In this document: positions 25,972 to 34,020 of the stretch, piece after piece
Position numbering within the stretch: the stretch's first letter is position 1
Layout: each line of letters begins with the position of its first letter
Source: Nitrospira sp.
GTDB lineage: Bacteria; Nitrospirota; Nitrospiria; Nitrospirales; Nitrospiraceae
Direction of reading: 5' to 3'
Length of the DNA: 46,357 nt
Assembly: GCA_013696305.1 (NCBI GenBank)
Contig: JACCYV010000375.1
Coordinates: forward strand, 1-46,357
Translations under genes and position numbers: made by a program
The notes under the pieces: model-generated
What the model was told of the DNA's origin: nothing
Databases searched by the model: none
The model's input: only the letters and a program-made list of their open reading frames with translations

Positions 25972-27231
25972 ATGCTCCAAAACGGTATTCTCAAATGTCT
26001 CCGGCTCATCACCCTCACGTCCTCGTGGACAGGAGTCGCTGGTCCCCTGATGGGCTTGCTCATGATCATCCCAAGCGTTTTCTTCGCCTGCCCCACTGTC
26101 AGCCACGCCGAGCTTCGAGTCGTCACCGGCACGGGTGAACACCGGATGAGCGACCGAGAGACCAAAGAAGATGCTATTCGGCTCGCGATGCAGCAGGCCA
26201 AGAAACAAGCGTTGGAACAGGTCGCGTCCTACCTGGAGAGCGTGACGGTGGTACGAGACCTGGACGTCACTCAGGACGAAATTCGCAGTTACACCGCCGG
26301 GATGGTGCTGGTTCTGGATCAACAGGTGAAGACTGAACTCGATGGAGATGTCGTGGTGGTCCGCATCGTTCTCACGGCTCAAGTGGACAGCGACGAGGTC
26401 GCCCAGGCCGTGACCGCCCTCAAACAAAACGAGGATGCGCGGCAGGAGCTCCTCGCGCTGAAACAGGATGTGGATCAGTTGCAACAGGAACTGGAAGCAG
26501 CCAACGAGGCCTTAGCCGCAGCCACTTCACCGGAACAGGCCCAGCAATTGAGTCAGGTGCGGAAAGACCTGCTGGATCGCGCGCAGTCAAATGCGATGGT
26601 CGCCCAGGCCTGGACTGACTGGGTCTTGGTAGCGCCGATCATACAACCGTACCCCGCTGCAGGGTTCGCGCAGGTTCAGGCCCTGCTTGGCCTCGCAGGT
26701 CGACTGAATCCCAACAACCCACACCTCGCCCTCGCACAACAGACCGTGGGAGCCAAAGTGCCCCCCGCGCCGCCACAACCTCGACAGCCGCCGGTTCCCC
26801 ATACTGTCCCCTTTCTCCCGGGGTACTACGTGGTGCCACAACAACCTGGCGCAACCCCGTCGACCAATTCCCGTCAACTTTCGAGCGTCTATCAACTCAA
26901 GCCGCTATTGCCCAATCCGTCGGGACAACTGCCGCCGTCCGGTACCACGACGACGATCATCCAAGTCCCTGCTCAGCGGGGAATGCTTCCGCAGAATTCG
27001 GGCCGCAGTCTGATGCCGACCTATCGACAAGTTCCGGCGCCGAATGGCCGGCCGGCCCCGCATACGCTGCATACCCATCAACCAGGGAGTGACAAAGCCT
27101 CCGCATCCGCACCTCCATCCGCCGCCTTGCCTGGTGGAATCCCGCCTTCGATCGAGCGTCAGGTCCCACGCGCACCGGTGATCGCCCCGCCCCCACCGCC
27201 GCCCAGCGCCTTCAATCAGGGAGGAAAGTAA
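25972..27231 (+). CDS. Exported FlgT/LPP20-like protein with proline-rich tail
   Basis: 419 residues. Residues 1-46 form a long signal peptide (cleavage near SHAEL). An internal ATG at 26050 would give a shorter one. The next 110 residues (VVTGTGEHRMSDRETKEDAIRLAMQQAKKQALEQVASYLESVT) match the N-terminal fold of FlgT/LPP20-like proteins, which use repeated Ala and Glu in a long helix packed on a sheet. Residues about 150-200 form a coiled coil (LLALKQDVDQLQQELEAANEAL). From about residue 265 the chain is rich in Pro and Gln and low in complexity. It is divergent from the alkaline-phosphatase-like gene, and the next gene starts 3 bases on. The product is likely periplasmic. No flagellar gene is nearby. 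Confidence 0.75.
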   Translation: MLQNGILKCLRLITLTSSWTGVAGPLMGLLMIIPSVFFACPTVSHAELRVVTGTGEHRMSDRETKEDAIRLAMQQAKKQALEQVASYLESVTVVRDLDVTQDEIRSYTAGMVLVLDQQVKTELDGDVVVVRIVLTAQVDSDEVAQAVTALKQNEDARQELLALKQDVDQLQQELEAANEALAAATSPEQAQQLSQVRKDLLDRAQSNAMVAQAWTDWVLVAPIIQPYPAAGFAQVQALLGLAGRLNPNNPHLALAQQTVGAKVPPAPPQPRQPPVPHTVPFLPGYYVVPQQPGATPSTNSRQLSSVYQLKPLLPNPSGQLPPSGTTTTIIQVPAQRGMLPQNSGRSLMPTYRQVPAPNGRPAPHTLHTHQPGSDKASASAPPSAALPGGIPPSIERQVPRAPVIAPPPPPPSAFNQGGK

Positions 27232-27233
27232 TC

Positions 27234-27794
27234 ATGTCGACAGGTCCTGGGCTCGTTCAACCAGGATGGGGGCTCTTGTGTGCGCTGTTTCTGACAACCC
27301 CCGCTCTGGCAGCAGACACGACCACGCCCGATGTGCGCGACAAGGCCGACCAGACCTTCGAACGCCTTCACAAGCGCGAGCAGCGGAACGCACCCGAGAG
27401 CATAATTCGTCCGCAGCAGGATCACGCGCCTCTGTCTCACGCTGAACAATTTCTCATTGGACAAGGACAAGGCGATCTCAGCAAAGGCAAACTGGTCTGT
27501 CAGCGCGTGTCCGAGCTGGCCGCCCGGGCCGACATTGCCAAACAGATCCGGGTGCTGGTGAAGGAACATGCCACCGACCGCTTGCGCGAACGAACCGGCC
27601 GGGAAGCGGAACAAGACATCGAAGTCGTGCGGGAAGAAATCGTTCAGGAATACCTGCAAGGGGTCAACATCATCGAGCGCCGCGCCGACGAGGAAACCAA
27701 AACCTGTTCGGCCACGGCCGTCATGTCCAAAAATCAGCTACTTCCGAAACCCTCCCAGGAATCGTCCGACCCCGGGTCGGCTGTGCGCCGCTGA
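27234..27794 (+). CDS. Exported LPP20-like helical protein
   Basis: 186 residues with a signal peptide (GWGLLCALFLTTPALAAD). GGAGGAAAG precedes the ATG, which starts 3 bases after the preceding stop, so translation is coupled. The mature part contains GKLVCQRVSELAARADIAKQIRVLVKEHATDRLRER followed by a coil-like helix and ERRADEETKTCSATAVMSK. This resembles the helix-plus-strand unit of LPP20/FlgT-N domains and so is a probable paralogue of the domain in the preceding protein. Two cysteines (in VCQRV and KTCSA) may pair. The tail is polar and disordered. The function is unknown, and it likely works together with the preceding gene product. Confidence 0.72.
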   Translation: MSTGPGLVQPGWGLLCALFLTTPALAADTTTPDVRDKADQTFERLHKREQRNAPESIIRPQQDHAPLSHAEQFLIGQGQGDLSKGKLVCQRVSELAARADIAKQIRVLVKEHATDRLRERTGREAEQDIEVVREEIVQEYLQGVNIIERRADEETKTCSATAVMSKNQLLPKPSQESSDPGSAVRR

Positions 27795-27866
27795 ACCTCC
27801 TTCAAGATCGACCCATCGGTCGCTCCATTGAACTTCGCGCTCCGTTTCGGGTAAGACAATCTTCCC

Positions 27867-29123
27867 ATGCCCATCGAGAACAACTTCCAGCACGACGAAC
27901 TTTCGCGTAAAAATCCCGGCGACCGGCTCGCCTATGCGGATTGGACGACGCCGCCTGACGTTGACTCGCCCGCCTGGCAGGAAGCGATGGGCCAAGCCGG
28001 GCACAAACTATCTCAGGCCGGAGTTCGGCTGATCATGTTTCTGCATGGCTCTATACCAGGCACCGATGTCTTTGGCCTGGGACGGCTCGATGAGGTGGGT
28101 GGTCTCAAAAGGGGCTACTCACGCGGCATCTCCGGTCTGGATTCCCTTCTCTCGTTCATGCGGGAAGGTACGAACGGAATTACCCCGCTCCCGGGCGGTC
28201 TGAAGCCGCCGCTTTCCAATGATGACGCTACAAAGAATCTGCTCGATGCACAGATCGGCGACGCCGGGAATTTTACGACGGCGACGATCGAGCAAGGCCG
28301 GAGAGCTTTGAACGAGAAGCTGACGAAACCCATCGCCTGCGTCCGGGAAATCTGGTCCAGCGAACACCATCATCTCGGCCGCGCCCTGGCCGCCTGTCGG
28401 TTGTTGGACCGTCTGCATGGCCTCATCTCCGATCACCACTTAGGATCCGACGATCGAATGCTCATTCAAGCCCATGGGCAGGCCGGGCTCGTACTCGCTC
28501 TCGCCTCCAATCTGCTCTGTCCCTCGCCGATCACCGGACGGAAAACCCTCTTCGAACTCCTGCTGGCCGCTCAACCGCAGGCACCAGACACTCAAGTGAT
28601 TCACCGCATCGAGCCGCTGCTGACCAGCGGCACCTTGCTCAACGGCGTCGCGCTCGATATCGTCACCTTCGGCACACCGGTGCGCTATGGCTGGGATCCG
28701 TCCGGCATCGGCAAACTGCTCCATGTCGTCAACCATCGCAATTTGCGCACCGACGGAAAAACCTGGCTCTCTAAAATGGATATGCCGCAAATCACCGTTG
28801 AGATGCCGATCGCCTGGGGCGGTGACTACGTGCAGCAACTCGCCGCTGCCGGAAGCGATGCCGTCCCCGCCAAAGATGCGGCCAAGGCTGTGAATAAATC
28901 TATTTGGGAATTGGTAGAGCCTTACGATGGCTTCGAACGTTGGGTGGAGTGTGCGCGACGCTCGGGACGTGTCCCCAGCGAGGGACAGTGTCTGCTGGTG
29001 GACTACAAAGACTGCACGAGCTCCACCAATGTCCGCGATCACTACTATGGCCATGCCGCCTACACGCGAACCAACGCGATGCTCTTCAACTTCAATCAGA
29101 TCGTCACCCGCTTCTATGCCTGA
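27867..29123 (+). CDS. Alpha/beta-hydrolase-like protein lacking nucleophile serine
   Basis: 418 residues, without an obvious signal peptide. It has the landmarks of a lipase-like alpha/beta hydrolase: LIMFLHGSIPGTDVFG near residues 55-70 (oxyanion strand), a nucleophile-elbow position LIQAHGQAGLVLALASNLL (199-217), and LDIVTFGTPVRYGW (263-276), the post-elbow strand of lipases. The elbow normally reads G-H-S-x-G-G but here is A-H-G-Q-A-G, so the serine is Gly. A His-rich region (DHYYGHAAY) near the C-terminus could hold the catalytic His. Either the enzyme is inactive or another residue serves. It follows the exported gene pair by 72 bases. The Shine-Dalgarno is poor. Confidence 0.7.
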   Translation: MPIENNFQHDELSRKNPGDRLAYADWTTPPDVDSPAWQEAMGQAGHKLSQAGVRLIMFLHGSIPGTDVFGLGRLDEVGGLKRGYSRGISGLDSLLSFMREGTNGITPLPGGLKPPLSNDDATKNLLDAQIGDAGNFTTATIEQGRRALNEKLTKPIACVREIWSSEHHHLGRALAACRLLDRLHGLISDHHLGSDDRMLIQAHGQAGLVLALASNLLCPSPITGRKTLFELLLAAQPQAPDTQVIHRIEPLLTSGTLLNGVALDIVTFGTPVRYGWDPSGIGKLLHVVNHRNLRTDGKTWLSKMDMPQITVEMPIAWGGDYVQQLAAAGSDAVPAKDAAKAVNKSIWELVEPYDGFERWVECARRSGRVPSEGQCLLVDYKDCTSSTNVRDHYYGHAAYTRTNAMLFNFNQIVTRFYA

Positions 29124-29301
29124 GCTGGAACTCTGACCTCGCCAGTCGGGGTTGAGGCGCGCGGCCAGTGCGATTGACACAGCCAGGCGGCAGGACCCGC
29201 TGCACACTCCAGGATTCGGGTCGAGCAGGCCTCTGCTTGCTCCCGGCCAAGTCGTCGAGTAGACTCTCCTTCAAGGTCTGTCTTTTCTTGGAGCTGTGGC
29301 C

Positions 29302-29499
29302 ATGTCACCGTTGCCCCCCTACCCAGACGATGGGCGTATTGCCGACAATTTGCGCCGCTCGGTCGAACTGACGGAGTTGGGGCTGGCGTTGCGTCTGGCC
29401 GTGATCGAGCTGCGGGATGTTCCGGGCGAGGGAATCACGCAGGTCATGCACGAAATTCGACTTGCCAAAGAGCAGGCATGGCGGCAGAGCCGATCCTAG
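29302..29499 (+). CDS. Small protein upstream of nucleotidyltransferase (possible antitoxin-like partner)
   Basis: 65 residues from ATG 29302, with GGAG 8 bases upstream. A GTG at 29296 is too close to that site. The protein is helical: an N-terminal DGRIADNLRRSVELTELGLALRLAVIEL followed by ITQVMHEIRLAKEQAWRQ. Small proteins of this look are often encoded just before a stand-alone nucleotidyltransferase. It overlaps the nucleotidyltransferase gene by 22 bases, so the two are translationally coupled. The pair is arranged like a toxin-antitoxin module, though which one would be the toxin is not shown by sequence. No DNA-binding motif is obvious. Confidence 0.6.
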   Translation: MSPLPPYPDDGRIADNLRRSVELTELGLALRLAVIELRDVPGEGITQVMHEIRLAKEQAWRQSRS

Positions 29500-29995
29500 T
29501 CCAGGCTTTTTCCGACCTCATTATCGACTTCAACCGCCGCGGGGTGGCGTATGCGCTGGCCCGGGGGCTGGCCTACAGCGCGTTGGTGGAGCCGCGAGCT
29601 ACGACGGACATTGACCTCCTCATTCTTCTGGAGCCGCCCTCGCGCGATCAGGTGCAGGCGCTCGTCTCCTCTCTGTTCGACTCCACCGTCGTTCATCCGG
29701 CCCCGATGGTCTTCCAGGGGATTTCAATTTGGCGGGTTGTGGGGATTCGCTCAGATCAGGAAGTCATCGTCGATTTCCTTCTGGCGAACTCGGCCTATCT
29801 TCAGACCGCATTCCTTTCGGCGCGCTGCAGGTGCCGATGCTTTCGCTCGAGGATCTGATCATCCTTAAGATGGTGGCGGGGCGGCTGCAAGATCGCGCTG
29901 ACCTGGAAAAAATCCATGCTCGGCAGGCCGACTTGCACGTCGATTGGAGGTATGTCGATTACTGGAAAATGATGCTCGGCCTCGTCGACCGATAG
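29478..29995 (+). pseudogene. Stand-alone nucleotidyltransferase (AbiEii/MNT-like), frameshifted
   Basis: The frame beginning ATG 29478 encodes a nucleotidyltransferase with GLAYSALVEPRATTDIDLLILL (the D-x-D site in TDIDLLI) and VIVDFLLANSAYLQT, and then runs into an unrelated tail and a stop at 29858. The expected end of the domain, IPFGALQVPMLSLEDLIILKMVAGRLQDRADLEKIHA, is encoded in the -1 frame from about 29807 to 29995. The break lies near 29807, where a few residues also seem to be missing, which fits a small deletion not divisible by three. Sequencing error is possible. If real, the module is inactive. The intact part would be about 110 residues and keeps the nucleotide-binding site. 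Confidence 0.7.
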
Positions 29996-29997
29996 GT

Positions 29998-30315
29998 AGG
30001 GCAAGACCATTGAGTAGCATGGTGGAATTCCCTGAGACCGAACGGTGATTTGAGCAAGACACAGCGACCATCGAATGGTCCAGATCTTTGTCTCACCCCG
30101 CAGCTCGAAACGATCGCCATATCCGATCGACTCCCGATCCTCCTCGGCTCCCGCAAGCTCCAGCAGAACTGGCGCCGGCTCATCGGCTGCAAGCATACCG
30201 CATGCGGCCTCGACTATTTGCCGGTGAGCATAGGCGATCTGGACAGCCCTGATTACGGGAGAAAGTGCATAACCCGCGACCGAGAACGCAGCCGGCGGCC
30301 TTTTTCACCATCCTA
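29998..30315. other. Intergenic region, 318 bp, no gene supported
   Basis: The stretch lies between the broken nucleotidyltransferase and the metallopeptidase on the other strand. Short frames on the plus strand have no ribosome site or recognisable product. A GC-rich run followed by TTTTT occurs at about 30286-30306, but I found no good stem to call a terminator. Confidence 0.4.
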
Positions 30316-30702
30316 CTAATACGGCATTTCGTCGTCATCTAGCCCAAAATGATGCCCGATCTCGTGCACGACAGTGTCTCGAACTTCTTGCACCACTTCT
30401 TTTCTGGTGCGGCACAATCTCAGAATCGGCCCGCGATAGATGGAGATTTTCGCCGGTAGTTGCCCGCCGGTCTGAAAGAATGATTCTTGATCGATGGAGA
30501 GGCCTTGATAGAGGCCAAGCAGATCTTCGTCTTCCTCCATCTCCAGATCGGCTAACAGGTCAGGAGAGGGCTCGTCTTCCACCACCACTGCGACGCTGGA
30601 AATGAGTCTGGCATACTCGTCCGGCAGGCTATCCAGTGCCCGCTGCACGAGTTCCTGGAACTCCGGCTCAGTCACAGATAGTAATGGTCGTCGACGGGTC
30701 AT
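30316..30702 (-). CDS. Zincin-like metallopeptidase (DUF1025 type)
   Basis: 128 residues from ATG 30702 (MTRRRPLLSVTEPEF). An in-frame TTG at 30753 would add 17 residues, but that part does not resemble the family. The zinc motif HEIGHHFGLDDDEM lies at the C-terminus, as in the small zinicin_1/DUF1025 proteins, preceded by the family blocks FQELVQRALDSLPDEY, VAVVVEDEP and LLGLYQG. Substrates are not known for the family. It is encoded 77 bases downstream of polA on the same strand and may be co-transcribed. Confidence 0.85.
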   Translation of the reverse strand: MTRRRPLLSVTEPEFQELVQRALDSLPDEYARLISSVAVVVEDEPSPDLLADLEMEEDEDLLGLYQGLSIDQESFFQTGGQLPAKISIYRGPILRLCRTRKEVVQEVRDTVVHEIGHHFGLDDDEMPY

Positions 30703-30779
30703 GTCAGGAGTAGTTAGAGCCGTTCCCGATGATCCGCACTTCGAAACGCACAAGCAGGGGACCTTCTCAACTTTCCTGC

Positions 30780-33425
30780 CTAGGGATGGGCCGCTCGCCA
30801 GTTACAGCCTATCCCGAGATCCACCTTGAGTGGAACCGACAAGCCCAGCTTCGTCCCCGTGGCCTCCATTTCCTGCTTCACGAGCTGCTTCGCTTGTTCC
30901 AGTTCCTGATCTGGAACTTCAAAGATCAATTCGTCATGCACCTGGAGAATCATTTTGCAGCGGGGCAATTCGCCTTGCAGGCGTTGGTGCACGTTGATCA
31001 TGGCCACTTTGATAAGGTCCGCAGCAGAACCTTGAATCGGACTATTGACCGCGATGCGTTCGCCGGCGCCGCGCTGAGCCTGATCGCCGCTTTGAAGTTC
31101 CGGAATCGGCCGGCGGCGGCCAAGGATCGTCGTCGTATAGCCCTTTGTCTTTCCATCGTCGATATTCCGATCCATAAGGGCTCGCACTGCGGCAAACTTT
31201 TCGAAAAACGTCTCGATGTATTTCTTGGCATCGGCTTGCGAGACACCGATGTTGGACGCGAGCCCGAACGGACTGATCCCATACACAATCCCGAACACGA
31301 CGCTCTTCGCCGTGCGCCGCATGTCTCGCGTGACCTGCGCGGCCGGAAGGTTAAAAATTTCCATGGCTGTCGCCATATGGATATCCTCGCCCTGCTCAAA
31401 TACCTGCAGTAACCGGGGATCCTGAGAGAGGTGCGCTAAAATACGTGGTTCGACCTGACTATAGTCGGCGCAGAGCAGGTGATGTCCCGTCGGTGCTATG
31501 AAAGCCTCGCGGATGCGCAGGCCATAGTCGCCCTTGACCGGAATGTTTTGCAGATTCGGGTCGGTGGACGAGAGGCGCCCTGTCGATGCGACGGTCTGAT
31601 TCAGCGACGTGTGGAGTCGCTTGGTCTCGGAATTCACCAGTTGCGGCAAGGCATCGACATAGGTCGACTTCAGTTTGGTCAATGTGCGGTAGTTGAGAAT
31701 TTGCGCCGGGATGTCATGCTGAGCGGCCAGTTGCGTAAGTGTGTCTTCATCCGTGGAGTATCCGGTTTTGGTTTTCCGGAGCGGCTTCAGGCCCAGAGTC
31801 TCAAAGAGCACGGTAGCCAGTTGCTTCGGCGAACCGATGTTGAACTCCCCACCGGCCAGACTGTAAATCGCTTTCACCATCTGCTCGAGCTCCCGCTCCA
31901 ATTCCTTGCTCAAACCATACAAGCCTTCGACGTCGAGCAGGAAACCATTGCGTTCGATCTCGGCCAACACCGGCACCAACGGCATCTCTACATCCTGAAA
32001 CAGCGCGAGACTCCCTTGCTCCGCGAGCCGCTCGCGTAACATCGGCGCAACTTTGGCGGTCACCGCCGCAGCTTCACCCGTTCGACGGACCAGGCTCTCA
32101 TCGACATCGAATAAAGAGGACGCCTTCCGGTCGGCCGGATCACCCGCCTCCGCACCAAGTTGATAACCCAGCAGGTCCATGGCGACCGCTTCCAAGGAGT
32201 GCGCACGGCGATTCGGATTCAGCAGGTAGTCCGCGACCATCGTGTCGAAATAGGGGCCCTGCATGTCCACCGTCTGACGACGAAGCGCCACTAAGGCCGG
32301 CTTGAGATCATGGACCGCTTTCGGCTTCGTCGCGTCACGTAAGAATGCGGTGATCGGCCGCGGCCAACTTCCCGCCTCACCTTGCACAAATGCGGTGTCA
32401 CCATCCGGCAAGCCCAGAGCACAGCCTCGCACCTCCGCCAGCACTCCCGTCTCACCGGTCAACACACAGGTCACACTCAGCATATCCTCCGGCTGTCGTC
32501 GCGTGAGAAACGATCGTGCCATGGCGTCATCCTGAAGTGCTTCGATGTCACTCCCTAACCGATTTTGCTCAGGGGTGTCACCCTGGAATGCCTTGGCCAA
32601 GGTCATGAACTCCAGCTCACGCAGCAGAGCCACTAACGTTTCGGTATGCGGCGCCTTCGCCCGGAACTCTGCCGAGACAAACTCGATCGGACAATCCATC
32701 TGAATCGTCGCCAGACGCCTGCTCATGCGTGCATTTTCCCCCTGCTCCAGTAGGAGATTTTTGGTTTTTACCGGTGTCACCTCCTCGATCCGGCCCAGGA
32801 GTTTCTCGATCGTGTCGAACTGCGTGATCAGTTTGACCGCCGTTTTCTCGCCGATTCCTTTCACGCCGGGAATATTGTCGGTGGCATCACCCATGAGGCC
32901 CATGATCTCCACCACCCGCGCCGGCTCGACACCGAACCGCGCCTCCGAATCCGACTCGCTGAACCATTTGTCCTTCACCGGATCGTAAATGCGCGTCTTC
33001 GGAGTCAGCAGTTGGAACATGTCTTTGTCGCTCGTGACGATCGCGACATCGAGACCTTCAGCTTCCGCCTTCCGCCCCAGGGTGCCGATCAAATCGTCGG
33101 CTTCGTAACCTTCCTGCCGGATCACCGGCAGCGCCAAAGCCTCCACCACACGATGGATGTAGGGAATCTGCGCGCTCATACCTTGCGGCATCGGGGGCCG
33201 CTGCGCCTTGTATTCCTTGAACGCCTCATGGCGGTGGGTCGGACCCTTCTCGTCAAAGACCACCGCCACATAGTCCGGCCGATGGTCCCGCAGGACCTTG
33301 AGCATCATGGTCGTAAAACCGTACACGGCATTCGTCTGCAAGCCCTTGGAATTGGACAGCGGCGGCAAGGCAAAAAAGGCCCGATAGATGTAGGCGCTGC
33401 CGTCGATCAGGTAGAGAGTGGGCAT
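30780..33425 (-). CDS. polA: DNA polymerase I
   Basis: 881 residues from ATG 33425 (MPTLYLIDGSAYIYRAF). The longer frame upstream is rejected because the family begins here. The enzyme fills gaps and removes RNA primers. The 5' nuclease domain (1-290) shows GYEADDLIGTL and GVKGIGEKTAVKLI. The 3'-5' exonuclease-like domain (about 300-490) lacks the catalytic acids: where D-T-E-T is expected the chain reads TCVLTGETG, so proofreading is likely lost, as in Taq and Bacillus enzymes. The polymerase domain has motif A (DYSQVEPRILAHLS), the O-helix region RRTAKSVVFGIVYGIS and motif C (QVHDELIFEV). It lies 64 bases after the PGPGW membrane gene. Confidence 0.96.
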   Translation of the reverse strand: MPTLYLIDGSAYIYRAFFALPPLSNSKGLQTNAVYGFTTMMLKVLRDHRPDYVAVVFDEKGPTHRHEAFKEYKAQRPPMPQGMSAQIPYIHRVVEALALPVIRQEGYEADDLIGTLGRKAEAEGLDVAIVTSDKDMFQLLTPKTRIYDPVKDKWFSESDSEARFGVEPARVVEIMGLMGDATDNIPGVKGIGEKTAVKLITQFDTIEKLLGRIEEVTPVKTKNLLLEQGENARMSRRLATIQMDCPIEFVSAEFRAKAPHTETLVALLRELEFMTLAKAFQGDTPEQNRLGSDIEALQDDAMARSFLTRRQPEDMLSVTCVLTGETGVLAEVRGCALGLPDGDTAFVQGEAGSWPRPITAFLRDATKPKAVHDLKPALVALRRQTVDMQGPYFDTMVADYLLNPNRRAHSLEAVAMDLLGYQLGAEAGDPADRKASSLFDVDESLVRRTGEAAAVTAKVAPMLRERLAEQGSLALFQDVEMPLVPVLAEIERNGFLLDVEGLYGLSKELERELEQMVKAIYSLAGGEFNIGSPKQLATVLFETLGLKPLRKTKTGYSTDEDTLTQLAAQHDIPAQILNYRTLTKLKSTYVDALPQLVNSETKRLHTSLNQTVASTGRLSSTDPNLQNIPVKGDYGLRIREAFIAPTGHHLLCADYSQVEPRILAHLSQDPRLLQVFEQGEDIHMATAMEIFNLPAAQVTRDMRRTAKSVVFGIVYGISPFGLASNIGVSQADAKKYIETFFEKFAAVRALMDRNIDDGKTKGYTTTILGRRRPIPELQSGDQAQRGAGERIAVNSPIQGSAADLIKVAMINVHQRLQGELPRCKMILQVHDELIFEVPDQELEQAKQLVKQEMEATGTKLGLSVPLKVDLGIGCNWRAAHP

Positions 33426-33489
33426 GGGGCAAGACAACGCGAATCGTGAAAGGTGGACCTGGGGACAGCCACTGCGGACATCCTTCGAG

Positions 33490-33927
33490 CTATTTATTTT
33501 CCGGAGCGATAATGAGCGGCGGTTTATCGAATTTGGCGCGCATCGCATTGATCGTGCTGAGGACAGTCGACTGCCCCACGATCTTGGCCTCCATTCGCCG
33601 CTTACCGGGGAACTCGATCAGGGAGAGGCCGATCAACATAGTCAGCACCCCTTGCCCAGGCAAGAACAACATGAGGAAGCCCGCCACTAGAAAAATCGCT
33701 CCCACCAGGTTCTTCACGAGGTGCCCGATGACGCGAAGAATCGGATGGTGGTTTTCCATCCACGGGCGCGGAATACGAATATCGAAATAGTCGGCCGGCA
33801 GCCGCATCAGAATGATCGGGATCGCCACAAGGGTCCCCACGAACATCAACACGGAAGAGACGGCGAATCCAATCAGGATATTGGCCGGCACGTATGCTTC
33901 GAGTTGCGTCAGAAGCTCACTGATCAC
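33490..33927 (-). CDS. PGPGW-domain membrane protein
   Basis: 145 residues. Two hydrophobic segments are clear: residues about 16-42 (IGFAVSSVLMFVGTLVAIPIILM) and about 72-100 (LVKNLVGAIFLVAGFLMLFLPGQGVLTMLIGLSLI). The second contains the glycine/proline core FLPGQGVLTMLIGLSL of the PGPGW family, whose usual P-G-P-G-W reads P-G-Q-G-V here. Such inner-membrane proteins have no assigned function. The charged C-terminus after the second segment is cytoplasmic. It is encoded just ahead of polA on the same strand and probably shares its transcript. Confidence 0.75.
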   Translation of the reverse strand: MISELLTQLEAYVPANILIGFAVSSVLMFVGTLVAIPIILMRLPADYFDIRIPRPWMENHHPILRVIGHLVKNLVGAIFLVAGFLMLFLPGQGVLTMLIGLSLIEFPGKRRMEAKIVGQSTVLSTINAMRAKFDKPPLIIAPENK

Positions 33928-33982
33928 CGGCGCATCCTAGCATGGGACTTCGCATGACGGAAAGGTGCTTCAGGGAGACGGG

Positions 33983-34012
33983 TTTACGTTCTCTGCGCCC
34001 CCAGGCTATAAT
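33983..34012 (+). promoter_or_regulatory. Promoter with perfect -10 box directly before a start codon
   Basis: TTTACG (33983-33988), an 18-base spacer and TATAAT (34007-34012) form a good sigma-70 promoter. The ATG of the next gene is at 34021, within a base or two of the expected transcription start, so its mRNA may be leaderless. Confidence 0.6.
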
Positions 34013-34020
34013 TCGGCGCT

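Noticed and set aside
25798-26484. Upstream extension of the alkaline-phosphatase-like gene to a 566-residue frame
   Set aside because: It lies antisense to the exported FlgT-like gene on the plus strand, has no signal peptide at its start, and the downstream ATG at 25797 has a good ribosome site and starts the signal anchor.
28440-29207. A 255-residue minus-strand frame
   Set aside because: It is antisense to the alpha/beta-hydrolase-like gene, whose strand motifs are clear. The antisense product has no motif.
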